Positions 1 through 5,494 are shown, counted from the stretch's first letter. The stretch: DNA of 6,016 nt from an uncultured Hyphomonadaceae bacterium (GCA_937873805.1 CALMWO010000450.1:1-6016), one strand, 5' to 3'. Made by a program: numbers and translations. Notes: generated by a model not told the origin, from the sequence alone.

Positions 1-44
1 CGGCCTTCGCCGGGAACGCGGACCTGAAGGTCCGCTTCCAGTGA
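1..44 (+). CDS. 3' end of a protein-coding gene entering from the left (unidentified)
   Basis: An open frame runs from base 3 to a TGA at 42-44 and encodes the tail AFAGNADLKVRFQ. The alternating hydrophobic/charged ending with an aromatic residue near the C-terminus resembles the last strand of an outer-membrane beta-barrel protein, but thirteen residues cannot identify a family. Support for a real gene end comes from position: the stop is followed 25 bases later by a strong hairpin, and the next gene points toward it, so the two would converge on that terminator. It could also be a chance open frame. Confidence 0.35.
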   Translation, partial: AFAGNADLKVRFQ

Positions 45-60
45 CGGCTTTGCTATCGGC

Positions 61-93
61 AAAACAAAACGCCCGGCTGTTTCCAGCCGGGCG
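61..93 (-). terminator. Rho-independent terminator downstream of the HU gene
   Basis: A perfect 10-bp inverted repeat, cgcccggctg (70-79) and cagccgggcg (84-93), encloses a 4-nt TTTC loop. Read on the minus strand it is followed by TTTTGTTTT (69 down to 61), the classic GC stem plus U-tract. It lies 33 nt past the HU stop codon. On the plus strand the sequence after the stem (cttcggatttt) has a weaker T-run, so the element may also stop the gene ending at 44. Confidence 0.85.
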
Positions 94-126
94 CTTCGGA
101 TTTTGGATCAGTGAAAACCGAAAGAG

Positions 127-429
127 TTAGATCGACTCTTTCAGTTCTTTCGCGGCGCGGAAGGCCACTTTTTTCGAGGCTTTGATCTGCACCGGCTCGC
201 CCGTGGCGGGGTTGCGGCCCATGCGGGCGGCGCGCTTGCGGACGACGAGGACGCCGAGACCGACGAGGCGGATACGGTCGCCCTTCTTGAGGTGCTTGGT
301 GACCAGCGTGACGAGGTCGTTCAGGATGGCTTCCGATTGCTTCTTCGGAATCTCGTGGTTCTCGGCGAGAGCCGCAGCGAGGTGCTTGAGGCTGACGGTG
401 TTCTGTTTGGCTTTAGCTGCGGTGGCCAT
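127..429 (-). CDS. hup: HU-family nucleoid DNA-binding protein
   Basis: This 100-residue basic protein has the length and pattern of HU/IHF proteins, which dimerise and bend DNA in the nucleoid. An alpha-helical N-terminal half (about residues 11-50, with QSEAILNDLV typical of the family) is followed by the beta saddle and the DNA-gripping arm GRNPATGEPV at 71-80. In that arm the Arg-Asn-Pro tip carries the intercalating proline, P74. The C-terminal KKVAFRAAKELKESI also fits. The usual GFG-x-F saddle motif reads GLGVL here (57-61), so Leu replaces both aromatic positions. The ATG start is supported by AAGGGAG 10 nt upstream (440-446). The gene is monocistronic, with a terminator downstream and zur divergent upstream. 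It looks like HU rather than IHF, but I cannot tell which HU paralogue it is. Confidence 0.96.
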   Translation of the reverse strand: MATAAKAKQNTVSLKHLAAALAENHEIPKKQSEAILNDLVTLVTKHLKKGDRIRLVGLGVLVVRKRAARMGRNPATGEPVQIKASKKVAFRAAKELKESI

Positions 430-491
430 TGTCTTTCGACTCCCTTGGATAAATCCGGCCCTCTGAATACACGGATTTTGGGGGCGCCCAA

Positions 492-553
492 CCCCGAAAA
501 GCCCGATTTACAAGGGGAATCAGCGCTTTTCACAGCAAAAAGCCCCGAAAAGC
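492..553. repeat. Direct repeat pair ccccgaaaagc
   Basis: The 11-mer ccccgaaaagc occurs at 492-502 and again at 543-553, 51 bp apart, in the upstream region of HU. On the HU transcript strand it reads GCTTTTCGGGG. Its role is unknown; it could be a regulator site or the remains of a duplication. Confidence 0.6.
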
Positions 554-618
554 GTGGTTTTTTGGTCAATCAATCGTTGCTGCAGTGCAGGAACCCCCGT
601 TTTGTGGGGGAATCAGCG
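514..618. repeat. Direct repeat pair ggggaatcagcg containing GANTC
   Basis: The 12-mer ggggaatcagcg is present at 514-525 and 607-618, with starts 93 bp apart. Both copies contain a GAATC methylation motif. Both are also preceded by a C-rich/T-rich stretch (cccgatttaca and cccccgttttgt), so the similarity extends loosely upstream and hints at a duplicated regulatory module. Confidence 0.65.
524..554. repeat. Inverted repeat followed by a T6 run
   Basis: CGCTTTTC (524-531) and GAAAAGCG (547-554) form an 8-bp perfect inverted repeat around a 15-nt loop. On the plus strand a run of six T follows at 558-563. This resembles a terminator or attenuator, but no gene ends just upstream on that strand. 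An alternative shorter stem, GCTTTT (525-530) with AAAAGC (538-543), competes with it. The role is unclear; it may be a protein-binding palindrome. Confidence 0.45.
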
Positions 619-758
619 AGGTGTGAGTCGGGTGTCGGACTCGCCCTTCCCGGCCCTGCATGACCAGTGCAGGCGCGTGCGGAGCAGGCAGACAAAGCCG
701 GAGCTTGATGGCGGCGCGCGCCCTTGTGGATTGGGGCGGGCCAGCCGACATTGGCGGG

Positions 759-1229
759 ATGGCTCATGCTCACGCCCACCTTGCCTGCGCGCCCCACTCC
801 CTGACGGACAGTCTCAAGGAGGCTGAAGTCCTGTGCGAGGCGCGTGGCGGGCGGCTGACGCCGCTGCGGAAGAAAGTGCTGACGCTGTTGCTGGAGTCGG
901 ATGGGCCGGCGAAGGCGTATGACCTGCTCGGCCTGATGGGCGATGACGAGGTGGCGGCCAAGCCGCCGTCTGTCTATCGGTCGCTGGATTTCCTGTTGGA
1001 GATGGGGCTGGCGCACCGGATCGAGAGTCTGAACGCTTTCGTCGCTTGCGGGCACTGGAAGCACGGGCACGCGGCCGTGTTCCTGATCTGTGACAAGTGC
1101 GGGACGGCGGGCGAGCTGCACGCGGGCGACAGCGTCAGGAAGCTGACGCAGGAGGTCGAGAGCGTGAAGTTCAAGATGCGCAGCGCGGTGATCGAGGTTC
1201 GCGGGCTGTGCAGGGATTGTGCGGCCTGA
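759..1229 (+). CDS. zur: Zinc uptake regulator Zur (Fur family)
   Basis: This 156-aa repressor senses Zn(II) and should repress zinc-uptake genes. A His-rich N-terminus (MAHAHAH) precedes a winged-helix domain (about residues 20-88) containing RLTPLRKKVL and PPSVYRSLDFLLEMGL, and then the dimerisation/metal domain. Compared with E. coli Zur as I know it, all eight zinc ligands are present at matching spacing: structural site C111, C114, C151 and C154; regulatory site H86, C97, H104 and E119. I chose the ATG at 759 because the protein then begins like other alphaproteobacterial Zur proteins. In-frame ATGs at 708 (with GGAG 4 nt upstream) and 660 would add unconserved-looking sequence, but 708 cannot be excluded. 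GGCGGG directly abuts the chosen start, so its ribosome site is poor. The next gene begins one base after its stop. Confidence 0.93.
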   Translation: MAHAHAHLACAPHSLTDSLKEAEVLCEARGGRLTPLRKKVLTLLLESDGPAKAYDLLGLMGDDEVAAKPPSVYRSLDFLLEMGLAHRIESLNAFVACGHWKHGHAAVFLICDKCGTAGELHAGDSVRKLTQEVESVKFKMRSAVIEVRGLCRDCAA

Positions 1230-1230
1230 G

Positions 1231-1677
1231 ATGCCCGCTGCGGGGGAGCCAGGCGCGAATGTTACGCTGCGCCTGAGCGTGGTGAAGCCGGTGAGCGGCG
1301 TTTCTTACAGCTTGCAGGACAAGGACAGCGCGCCGGTCGATGTACGCGGCGCGACGGGGCGGACGATGGTTTTCGAGATTCCGGTGCGGCTGGAGGCTGG
1401 CAAGAATGGCTGGCGGTTTCTGGGCGCGTATGTGCGGACCGAGGGCAAGACGCGCCGGTTCGTCTACATCGCGACGGGACGGCAGGCTGGGCAAGCAGGC
1501 ACAGCGTGGGACAGGCGGGCGAAGATCGACCTGCCCGAAGTGACGCCTGAGATGGCGAGCCATGCGGCGGCGGACGGGCTGGTGCTTGAGGCCGAGATGC
1601 CGGGGACGGATACGAAAGGCGCGCCGACATGCGCGACCGTGAAAGTGGACTGGGCTGTGAAGGGGCGTGCGCGATGA
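1231..1677 (+). CDS. DUF5990-like conserved hypothetical protein
   Basis: This 148-residue protein has no signal peptide or membrane segment and is probably cytosolic. The pattern of an N-terminal beta strand (VTLRLSVVKPVSGVSYSLQD), a central GWRFLGAYVRTEGKTRRFVYI (60-80) and WDRRAKIDLPEV (93-104) resembles the DUF5990 family, whose function is unknown; this assignment is from memory of the family. ATG 1231 lies one base after the zur stop, so translation is probably coupled. A GTG at 1219 inside zur is an alternative start adding four residues (AGGGA at 1212-1216 is too close to it and rather far from 1231). The final ATGA overlaps the start of the thioesterase gene. The reading frame is strong and the operon position makes it a real gene. 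Confidence 0.8.
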   Translation: MPAAGEPGANVTLRLSVVKPVSGVSYSLQDKDSAPVDVRGATGRTMVFEIPVRLEAGKNGWRFLGAYVRTEGKTRRFVYIATGRQAGQAGTAWDRRAKIDLPEVTPEMASHAAADGLVLEAEMPGTDTKGAPTCATVKVDWAVKGRAR

Positions 1678-2603
1678 TCGAGGTTTATCGCGGGAGCATC
1701 AACACCTGGGAATGCGACGAGATGGGGCACATGAATGTGCGCTTCTACGTCGCCAAGAGCATGGAAGGGCTGGCTGAGTTCGCCCATGCGGTGGGGCTGG
1801 AGCATGCCTTCCGCGCGGGCGGGCCGTCGACCTTGCGGCCGCGCGACCAGCACATCCGGTTCATGCGCGAGGCCAAGGCGGGCGAGCCGTTCACGATGGT
1901 GGCTGGCGTGCTGGAGGTGAGCGAAAGCTCGGTCCTGCTCTATCAGCAGATCGACCATATGAGCGGGGAGCCGTGCGCGTCTTTCCGGACGTGGGTGGAT
2001 CATGTCGATGTGTCGACCGGGTTCGCGTTTGCGTGGTCGCCTGAGACGCGCGCGAGGCTGGAGGCGCTGAAGACCGAGGCGCCGGCGGCGTGCGCGCCGC
2101 GATCGATTGATCTTTCCATCCAACCGCGCGCGAGCGCAAAGCTGGCGGATGCCGATGCGATTGGCGCGCCGGTGATAGGGCGCGGCGTGGTGTTGCCGAA
2201 CCAGTGCGACCTGAACGGGCGCATGATGGCGGAGTTCTTTATCGGGCGGGTGTCGGATTCGATCGCCCACCTGCTCCGCCCATGGCGGACGCAGCTGGCC
2301 AGCCAGGCGGAAGCGCGCGGCGAGACTGTGCGGATGGGCGGAGCCGTTCTGGAGTACCGGCTGGTCTATCGGCGCTGGCCGCGCTCGGGCGATCGTTTCG
2401 TGATCCGCTCGGGACGAGGCTTCCAGAAGGAAAAGACGCACTCCTTCGTCCACTGGATCATGGACCCGGATACGGGCGAAGCCTGGTGTACGAGCGAGGC
2501 GGTGGCCGTGGCGCTGAATCTCGAAACGCGGAAGATCATGCCGGCGACGCCGGAGATGATGCGCGCACTGGCGGATGTGGCGCCGGACGGGCTGTCGCTC
2601 TAG
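1674..2603 (+). CDS. Double-hotdog acyl-CoA thioesterase-like protein
   Basis: This 309-aa cytosolic protein appears to be two hotdog (4HBT-type) domains in tandem. The first begins with W12-ECDEMGHMNVRFYV-A27, the helix motif in which an Asp (here D15) is the usual catalytic residue of 4-hydroxybenzoyl-CoA/YbgC-type thioesterases. The second, from about residue 168, contains a matching NQCDLNGRMMAEFFIGRVSD (177-195), with D179 in the equivalent place, and ends in strands RFVIRSGRGF and AVAVALNL. The predicted reaction is hydrolysis of an acyl-CoA thioester; the substrate cannot be read from sequence. The ATG at 1674 overlaps the previous stop (ATGA), favouring it over an upstream start at 1629, which lies inside the DUF5990 gene. 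It is last in the zur operon. Its stop overlaps the convergent gene's stop. Confidence 0.88.
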   Translation: MIEVYRGSINTWECDEMGHMNVRFYVAKSMEGLAEFAHAVGLEHAFRAGGPSTLRPRDQHIRFMREAKAGEPFTMVAGVLEVSESSVLLYQQIDHMSGEPCASFRTWVDHVDVSTGFAFAWSPETRARLEALKTEAPAACAPRSIDLSIQPRASAKLADADAIGAPVIGRGVVLPNQCDLNGRMMAEFFIGRVSDSIAHLLRPWRTQLASQAEARGETVRMGGAVLEYRLVYRRWPRSGDRFVIRSGRGFQKEKTHSFVHWIMDPDTGEAWCTSEAVAVALNLETRKIMPATPEMMRALADVAPDGLSL

Positions 2604-3391
2604 GTGGACCGGACCGGCTTTGCCTGGCGGAACGTCGTCCACAGGATCAGCGCGATCAGGACCGCCAGCAGAACGATGGTCGAGCCAATCGTTCCAAGAT
2701 CAAAGCCGCCCTTCTCGTGCGACTTGGTAAGCAGATCGCCCATCGTGGCGCCAAAGGGGCGCGTCAGAACGAAAGCTGCCCAGAACAGGGCCGTGCGAGA
2801 GATTGGCGTGAAATAGTACCCGATCACGGTCAGCCCGATGCCGCTGGCGATCAGCAGATTGCTGAGCCCGTAGCCGAGACCAGAGCTGTCAGCGAGATAA
2901 TCGCCCAGCGCCGTGCCGAGCGTGTTCGATGCAAGGATCGCCATCCAGTAGAACGTCTCAACGCGCCGGTCGCGGATGTGATCGACAGCGATGGAGCCCA
3001 TCGTAACGCGCCACACGACAAGGACGCCAATCAGAATGCTGACAAGGATGGCAGAGCCGGTCGCATAACCAAGCTGCAGAGTGCGATCCATGTAGTCCGA
3101 GATCGTCGTACCAGCCGTGCTGGTGGACAGGATCACCGCCCAATACAGGAAGGGGTTGAATCGCTTGGTCATCAGCTGGGCGATCAGTGTGACAACGAAG
3201 ATGCCGATCAGGATTAGCGAGCTGGCCGCATAACCGACATTCATGGTCATCGACAGAAGGTCGCCGCCGGTTTCACCAACGGTCGTGGCGCAGATCTTCA
3301 TGATCCAGAAGACGAACGTGACCGTCGCAACCTTGCTGGCCGTGTCGGCTGGATCGATCGCGGCGCCCGCTCGACTCTGATTGTCAGACAT
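2600..3391 (-). CDS. DUF347 four-repeat integral membrane protein (COG4705-like)
   Basis: This 263-aa polytopic inner-membrane protein appears to have eight transmembrane segments. Four internal repeats are visible, with Trp at 29, 84, 149 and 204, Gly ten residues later (39, 94, 159, 214), Asp fifteen later (44, 99, 164, 219) and Gly twenty-four later (53, 108, 173, 228, mostly as GY). This is the pattern of DUF347, described as four tandem repeats with two membrane spans and a conserved Trp each. Its function is not established. Intramembrane acidic residues (E40 and the four Asp) would suit ion binding or transport, which is inference. The start is backed by GGAG 8 nt upstream. It follows the small lipoprotein gene by 18 nt, so they are probably co-transcribed. 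Its stop interlocks with the convergent thioesterase stop. Confidence 0.9.
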   Translation of the reverse strand: MSDNQSRAGAAIDPADTASKVATVTFVFWIMKICATTVGETGGDLLSMTMNVGYAASSLILIGIFVVTLIAQLMTKRFNPFLYWAVILSTSTAGTTISDYMDRTLQLGYATGSAILVSILIGVLVVWRVTMGSIAVDHIRDRRVETFYWMAILASNTLGTALGDYLADSSGLGYGLSNLLIASGIGLTVIGYYFTPISRTALFWAAFVLTRPFGATMGDLLTKSHEKGGFDLGTIGSTIVLLAVLIALILWTTFRQAKPVRST

Positions 3392-3409
3392 GGACGAGTC
3401 TCCGGCCGA

Positions 3410-3703
3410 TCAGGGCGGTGAGCAGCGCGTTTCGGTGACGCTGCCAGTGGTCACCTGTTTGGCGACCCAGGGCGGGATGCATTTCACGCGATCGGCGGGA
3501 ACGGCTGGCAGGTCTTCCGGCACGGGGGCCGCGACCGGAGTTGTGGCCGAGGGTGCGGGCGCTGGCGTCATCACTGGCGGAAGGGCTGCTGGCGCGCGGG
3601 CGGCGGGAGACTCTGGCGGTGGGCCTTCATTTCCGCCAAGCATTCCGCAACCGGAAAGAACGAGCGCCGACAGGCTCGCGGCGCCGGCCATAAGCAGTTT
3701 CAT
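3410..3703 (-). CDS. Small Pro/Ala-rich lipoprotein, unknown function
   Basis: This 97-residue precursor has a lipoprotein signal: MKLLMAGAASLSALVLSGC, lipobox LSGC with lipidated C19. Next comes a low-complexity linker rich in Pro, Ala and Thr (about 27-70), then a short tail with two further cysteines (C75 and C94), which could form a disulphide in the periplasm. I do not recognise a family. The start is set by a good ribosome site (GAAGGA, 6 nt upstream) and by the signal peptide; an upstream in-frame ATG at 3772 would bury the signal behind 23 basic residues. It lies 84 nt after the DUF1801 gene and 18 nt before the DUF347 gene, suggesting it is co-expressed with the latter. Confidence 0.82.
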   Translation of the reverse strand: MKLLMAGAASLSALVLSGCGMLGGNEGPPPESPAARAPAALPPVMTPAPAPSATTPVAAPVPEDLPAVPADRVKCIPPWVAKQVTTGSVTETRCSPP

Positions 3704-3709
3704 GACACG

Positions 3710-3715
3710 TCCTTC
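3710..3715 (-). promoter_or_regulatory. Ribosome binding site fixing the lipoprotein start
   Basis: The minus strand reads GAAGGA here, 6 nt before the ATG at 3703. It supports this start over the in-frame ATG at 3772, which has no comparable site and would displace the signal peptide from the N-terminus. Confidence 0.75.
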
Positions 3716-3787
3716 GACTTGGCGCCCCGTGCCCGCACCTTTACCGCGGATGGACCGGGAGGCAATCGCCATCAGGTTGCGGCGCCG

Positions 3788-4225
3788 TCAGGTCGCAGCG
3801 ATCGGCCAGCCTTTTTCCTTGCAGAGCTTTTTGGTGGCGGTGAGGCCGGCTTTCACGACCTTTTCCAGCGCGGCCATGTCAATGTCGGCCAGCTTGTTGA
3901 TGTAGATGCAGGCCTTCGAGATCTTGTGCTTGCCCAGCGCTTTCAGCAGCGGGTCTGCAGGATCGACGCCGCTGTAAAGCACGAGATTGGTTGAGCGCGG
4001 GCTGAAGCCGATGGCGCACATCTTTCCGGTGTGGCCGCTGTCGTAGGTGTATGCGTAGGAACCGAACCCGACGATGGTCGGCCCCCACATCTGCGCTTTC
4101 CAGCCGGTGACCTTCTCGAACAGCTTGAGCAGCGCCTGCGCGTCGGCGCGGCGGGTTTCGTTCGGGACGTTCGCGATGAAATCCTTGACGCTGACCTTGG
4201 TGGCTTTGGTCTTGATTTCGGCCAT
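3788..4225 (-). CDS. DUF1801 (YdhG-like) domain protein
   Basis: This 145-residue soluble protein shows the DUF1801 pattern: an N-terminal helix pair (VSVKDFIANVPNETRRADAQALLKLFEKVTG, 11-41), then W47-GPTIVGFGSYAYTYDSG (47-64) and the strand region MCAIGFSPRSTNLVLYSGV (69-87). The C-terminal part, with KHKISKACIYINKLADID (99-116), resembles the end of the family's conserved domain. Members are small single-domain proteins of unsettled function, so no role is assigned. Its ATG is preceded by GGGGGAG 4 nt upstream. Only 12 nt separate it from the stop of the M23 peptidase gene, so the two are almost certainly in one transcript. The frame is intact and of normal length. Confidence 0.9.
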   Translation of the reverse strand: MAEIKTKATKVSVKDFIANVPNETRRADAQALLKLFEKVTGWKAQMWGPTIVGFGSYAYTYDSGHTGKMCAIGFSPRSTNLVLYSGVDPADPLLKALGKHKISKACIYINKLADIDMAALEKVVKAGLTATKKLCKEKGWPIAAT

Positions 4226-4237
4226 GCGCTCCCCCGC

Positions 4238-5245
4238 TTAGCTGGGCGACTTTAGGCCCATTATCAGCATCGGGTCGAGCCAGATGTCTGTACCGCGGTC
4301 GTCGGAGAAGACGTTGCGATATTTGACGCCCCAATGGAGATGGGGACCGGTAACGCGGCCCGTGGCGCCAGAGAGGCCGATCAGGTCGCCCTGCTTCACG
4401 ACATCGCCGGCTTTCACGTCGATGCGGCTCATGTGCATCGTTACGGAGACGAGACCGCGGCCGAGGTCGAGGAAGACGCAGCCGCCTTCATAGAAGAGTT
4501 CGGGATCAGCGAGGATGACCGTGCCGGACATGGGCGCGCGGATTTCCGTGCCTGTACCGACAGCGATGTCCGTGCCGTTGTGGACGTTGGTGGTGGGCTG
4601 GCAGTCTTTCGTCTTGGGCACGTAGGTGCGGGTTGCGCCGAAGGAGGATGAGTAGCTGACGCCTTCGAGGCGGACGGGGCCCTGGAAGCCGAAGTCCTGC
4701 TGGGGCGCGTTGAAGGATTTCAACGCATTGTCTTTCTTGACCCAGGCGATCTCTGCCTTGCGTTTGTCTTCCGGGTTTTGTGGCGCGATCTTTCCGCATT
4801 CCATCGGGAAGCTGGTGACCGTGTCCTGGCGCGCGCGCACCGGGACCGAGATTGAAACTGGAAAGACGCCGCCCTGCACTTCAGAGTCGAACGAGATCAC
4901 AGCCGGCGTCGACTGGGCGCGTGCGAGGCCGATGACAGCCAGTCCCTGCGCGTCTGCGCGGGCAACCGGCTTTCCGTCCAATTTCACAGCGGCGTTGGGC
5001 GGCGCGCGGCAGAGGATTGCTCCGCCCTGGATCGCTTCGGACGAGCAGACTGGTGCAGCGACGGGGACGGGCTCCGGCCGCACAATCGGTTCGGGCGGGG
5101 GCTGCGTTTCAGCGACGACCGTCGGGGCTGCGATGGGAGGTTCGGCGGAGGCGACAGGCTGTGTCGCCGGTCCTGCGCAGGAAGCGAGGAAAAGCCCGGC
5201 GGCAAGTACGCTGAACGCTACTCTTTTCCGGCTAGCTGCTTCCAT
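4238..5245 (-). CDS. M23 (LytM) family metallopeptidase lipoprotein
   Basis: This 335-aa envelope protein has an N-terminal lipoprotein signal (RKRVAFSVLAAGLFLASC, lipidated C23), a Pro-rich linker (about 28-65), a middle region of unknown fold (67-190) and a C-terminal LytM domain (about 195-330). The zinc site looks complete: H222-x3-D226, H271, and HLH at 302-304. It is therefore probably an active endopeptidase cutting peptidoglycan cross-links, not a degenerate activator. Four Cys lie in the mature part before the domain end (67, 79, 150, 215), plus C256. The start is forced: an in-frame TGA lies 14 codons upstream and no other start codon lies between it and the lipobox. It overlaps the DUF2093 gene by 28 nt with only a distant GGAG, so translation is probably coupled. 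Confidence 0.94.
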   Translation of the reverse strand: MEAASRKRVAFSVLAAGLFLASCAGPATQPVASAEPPIAAPTVVAETQPPPEPIVRPEPVPVAAPVCSSEAIQGGAILCRAPPNAAVKLDGKPVARADAQGLAVIGLARAQSTPAVISFDSEVQGGVFPVSISVPVRARQDTVTSFPMECGKIAPQNPEDKRKAEIAWVKKDNALKSFNAPQQDFGFQGPVRLEGVSYSSSFGATRTYVPKTKDCQPTTNVHNGTDIAVGTGTEIRAPMSGTVILADPELFYEGGCVFLDLGRGLVSVTMHMSRIDVKAGDVVKQGDLIGLSGATGRVTGPHLHWGVKYRNVFSDDRGTDIWLDPMLIMGLKSPS

Positions 5246-5439
5246 CTTTTCAACGCTGTCTCCGCGTCGAAGTACGCTTCCTGAGTCTCAACATTCCAAT
5301 AACGCAGATCTTCAAGCCCGATCTTGCGCTTGGTGACAGCGCACGTGACGAAGCGGCCCGGCTTGATGACCTCGAAATCGGCATCAAGGTAACGAAGCTT
5401 GGCTTCGCCGGGCTGAGATCCGGTGGTGAACGTGTCCAT
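5218..5439 (-). CDS. DUF2093 domain protein
   Basis: This 73-residue protein matches the DUF2093 family, small alphaproteobacterial proteins of unknown function. Recognisable features are GEAKLRYLDADFEVIKPG (11-28), CAVTKRKIGLEDLRYWNV (33-50) and QEAYFDAETALKRW (53-66). It has no signal peptide and is probably cytosolic. I placed the start at the ATG at 5439, which gives the family's usual length. The longer frame to 5502 would read through the pleD terminator hairpin with arginine-rich, unconserved-looking sequence. The ribosome site is weak (only AGAG 3 nt upstream). It is first in the leftward cluster after the pleD terminator, and its 3' end overlaps the M23 gene start. Confidence 0.88.
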   Translation of the reverse strand: MDTFTTGSQPGEAKLRYLDADFEVIKPGRFVTCAVTKRKIGLEDLRYWNVETQEAYFDAETALKRWKQLAGKE

Positions 5440-5460
5440 GGGCTCTATATGCCCCCGTTG

Positions 5461-5494
5461 TGTGGAAAAGTTAAGGCGCCTGCGCGTGGCGCCT
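5461..5494 (-). terminator. Rho-independent terminator downstream of the pleD-like gene
   Basis: AGGCGCC (5474-5480) and GGCGCCT (5488-5494) form a perfect 7-bp stem with a 7-nt loop. On the minus strand the stem is followed by TAACTTTTCC, a short T-rich tract. It lies 17 nt beyond the stop of the GGDEF gene and before the DUF2093 start. It separates the two transcription units, though read-through is possible. Confidence 0.7.

Larger units (their letters stand above)
430..758. promoter_or_regulatory. Divergent HU/zur intergenic region, rich in GANTC sites and short repeats
   Basis: This 329-bp stretch separates two divergently read genes and should hold both promoters. No convincing -35/-10 pair is visible on either strand. 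Five copies of the palindromic pentamer GANTC lie within it, at 438, 517, 610, 625 and 638. In Alphaproteobacteria GANTC is the CcrM methylation site. Other structure includes three pairs of short direct repeats, the inverted repeat 524-531/547-554, a C5/G5 hairpin at 594-610, a GAGTC/GACTC inverted pair at 625-642 and a CCTGCA/TGCAGG pair at 655-673. No AT-rich palindrome like known Zur operators is seen. Open frames crossing the region lack protein-like composition. Confidence 0.6.

Noticed and set aside
660..758. N-terminal extension of Zur from ATG 660 or 708
   Set aside because: The added residues do not look like Zur. ATG 759 gives the His-rich start and usual length, although GGAG before 708 keeps that start possible.
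430..758. Zur operator for autoregulation
   Set aside because: I looked for an AT-rich palindrome around a TATA-like core, as in known Zur boxes, and found none; the palindromes present are GC-rich.
1464..2642. Long minus-strand open frame (392 codons) opposite the thioesterase gene
   Set aside because: Arg/His/Pro-rich low-complexity composition typical of the antisense of GC-rich genes; no recognisable domain, and it overlaps well-supported genes.
2204..3217. Long plus-strand open frame (337 codons) across the end of the thioesterase gene and most of the DUF347 gene
   Set aside because: Highly charged, Gly/Arg/Asp/Gln-rich shadow translation with no domain; the opposite strand encodes a clear four-repeat membrane protein.
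3704..3772. Longer lipoprotein starting at 3772
   Set aside because: It would place 23 mostly basic residues before the signal peptide and lacks a ribosome site.
3381..3905. Plus-strand open frame opposite the small lipoprotein gene
   Set aside because: Gly/Ala-rich mirror of the Pro/Ala linker; the minus strand has a signal peptide, lipobox and good ribosome site.
5461..5470. DnaA-box-like TTTTCCACA, and a weaker match TTATCCAAG near 443-451
   Set aside because: Isolated imperfect matches, with no cluster or AT-rich unwinding region to suggest an origin or DnaA regulation.
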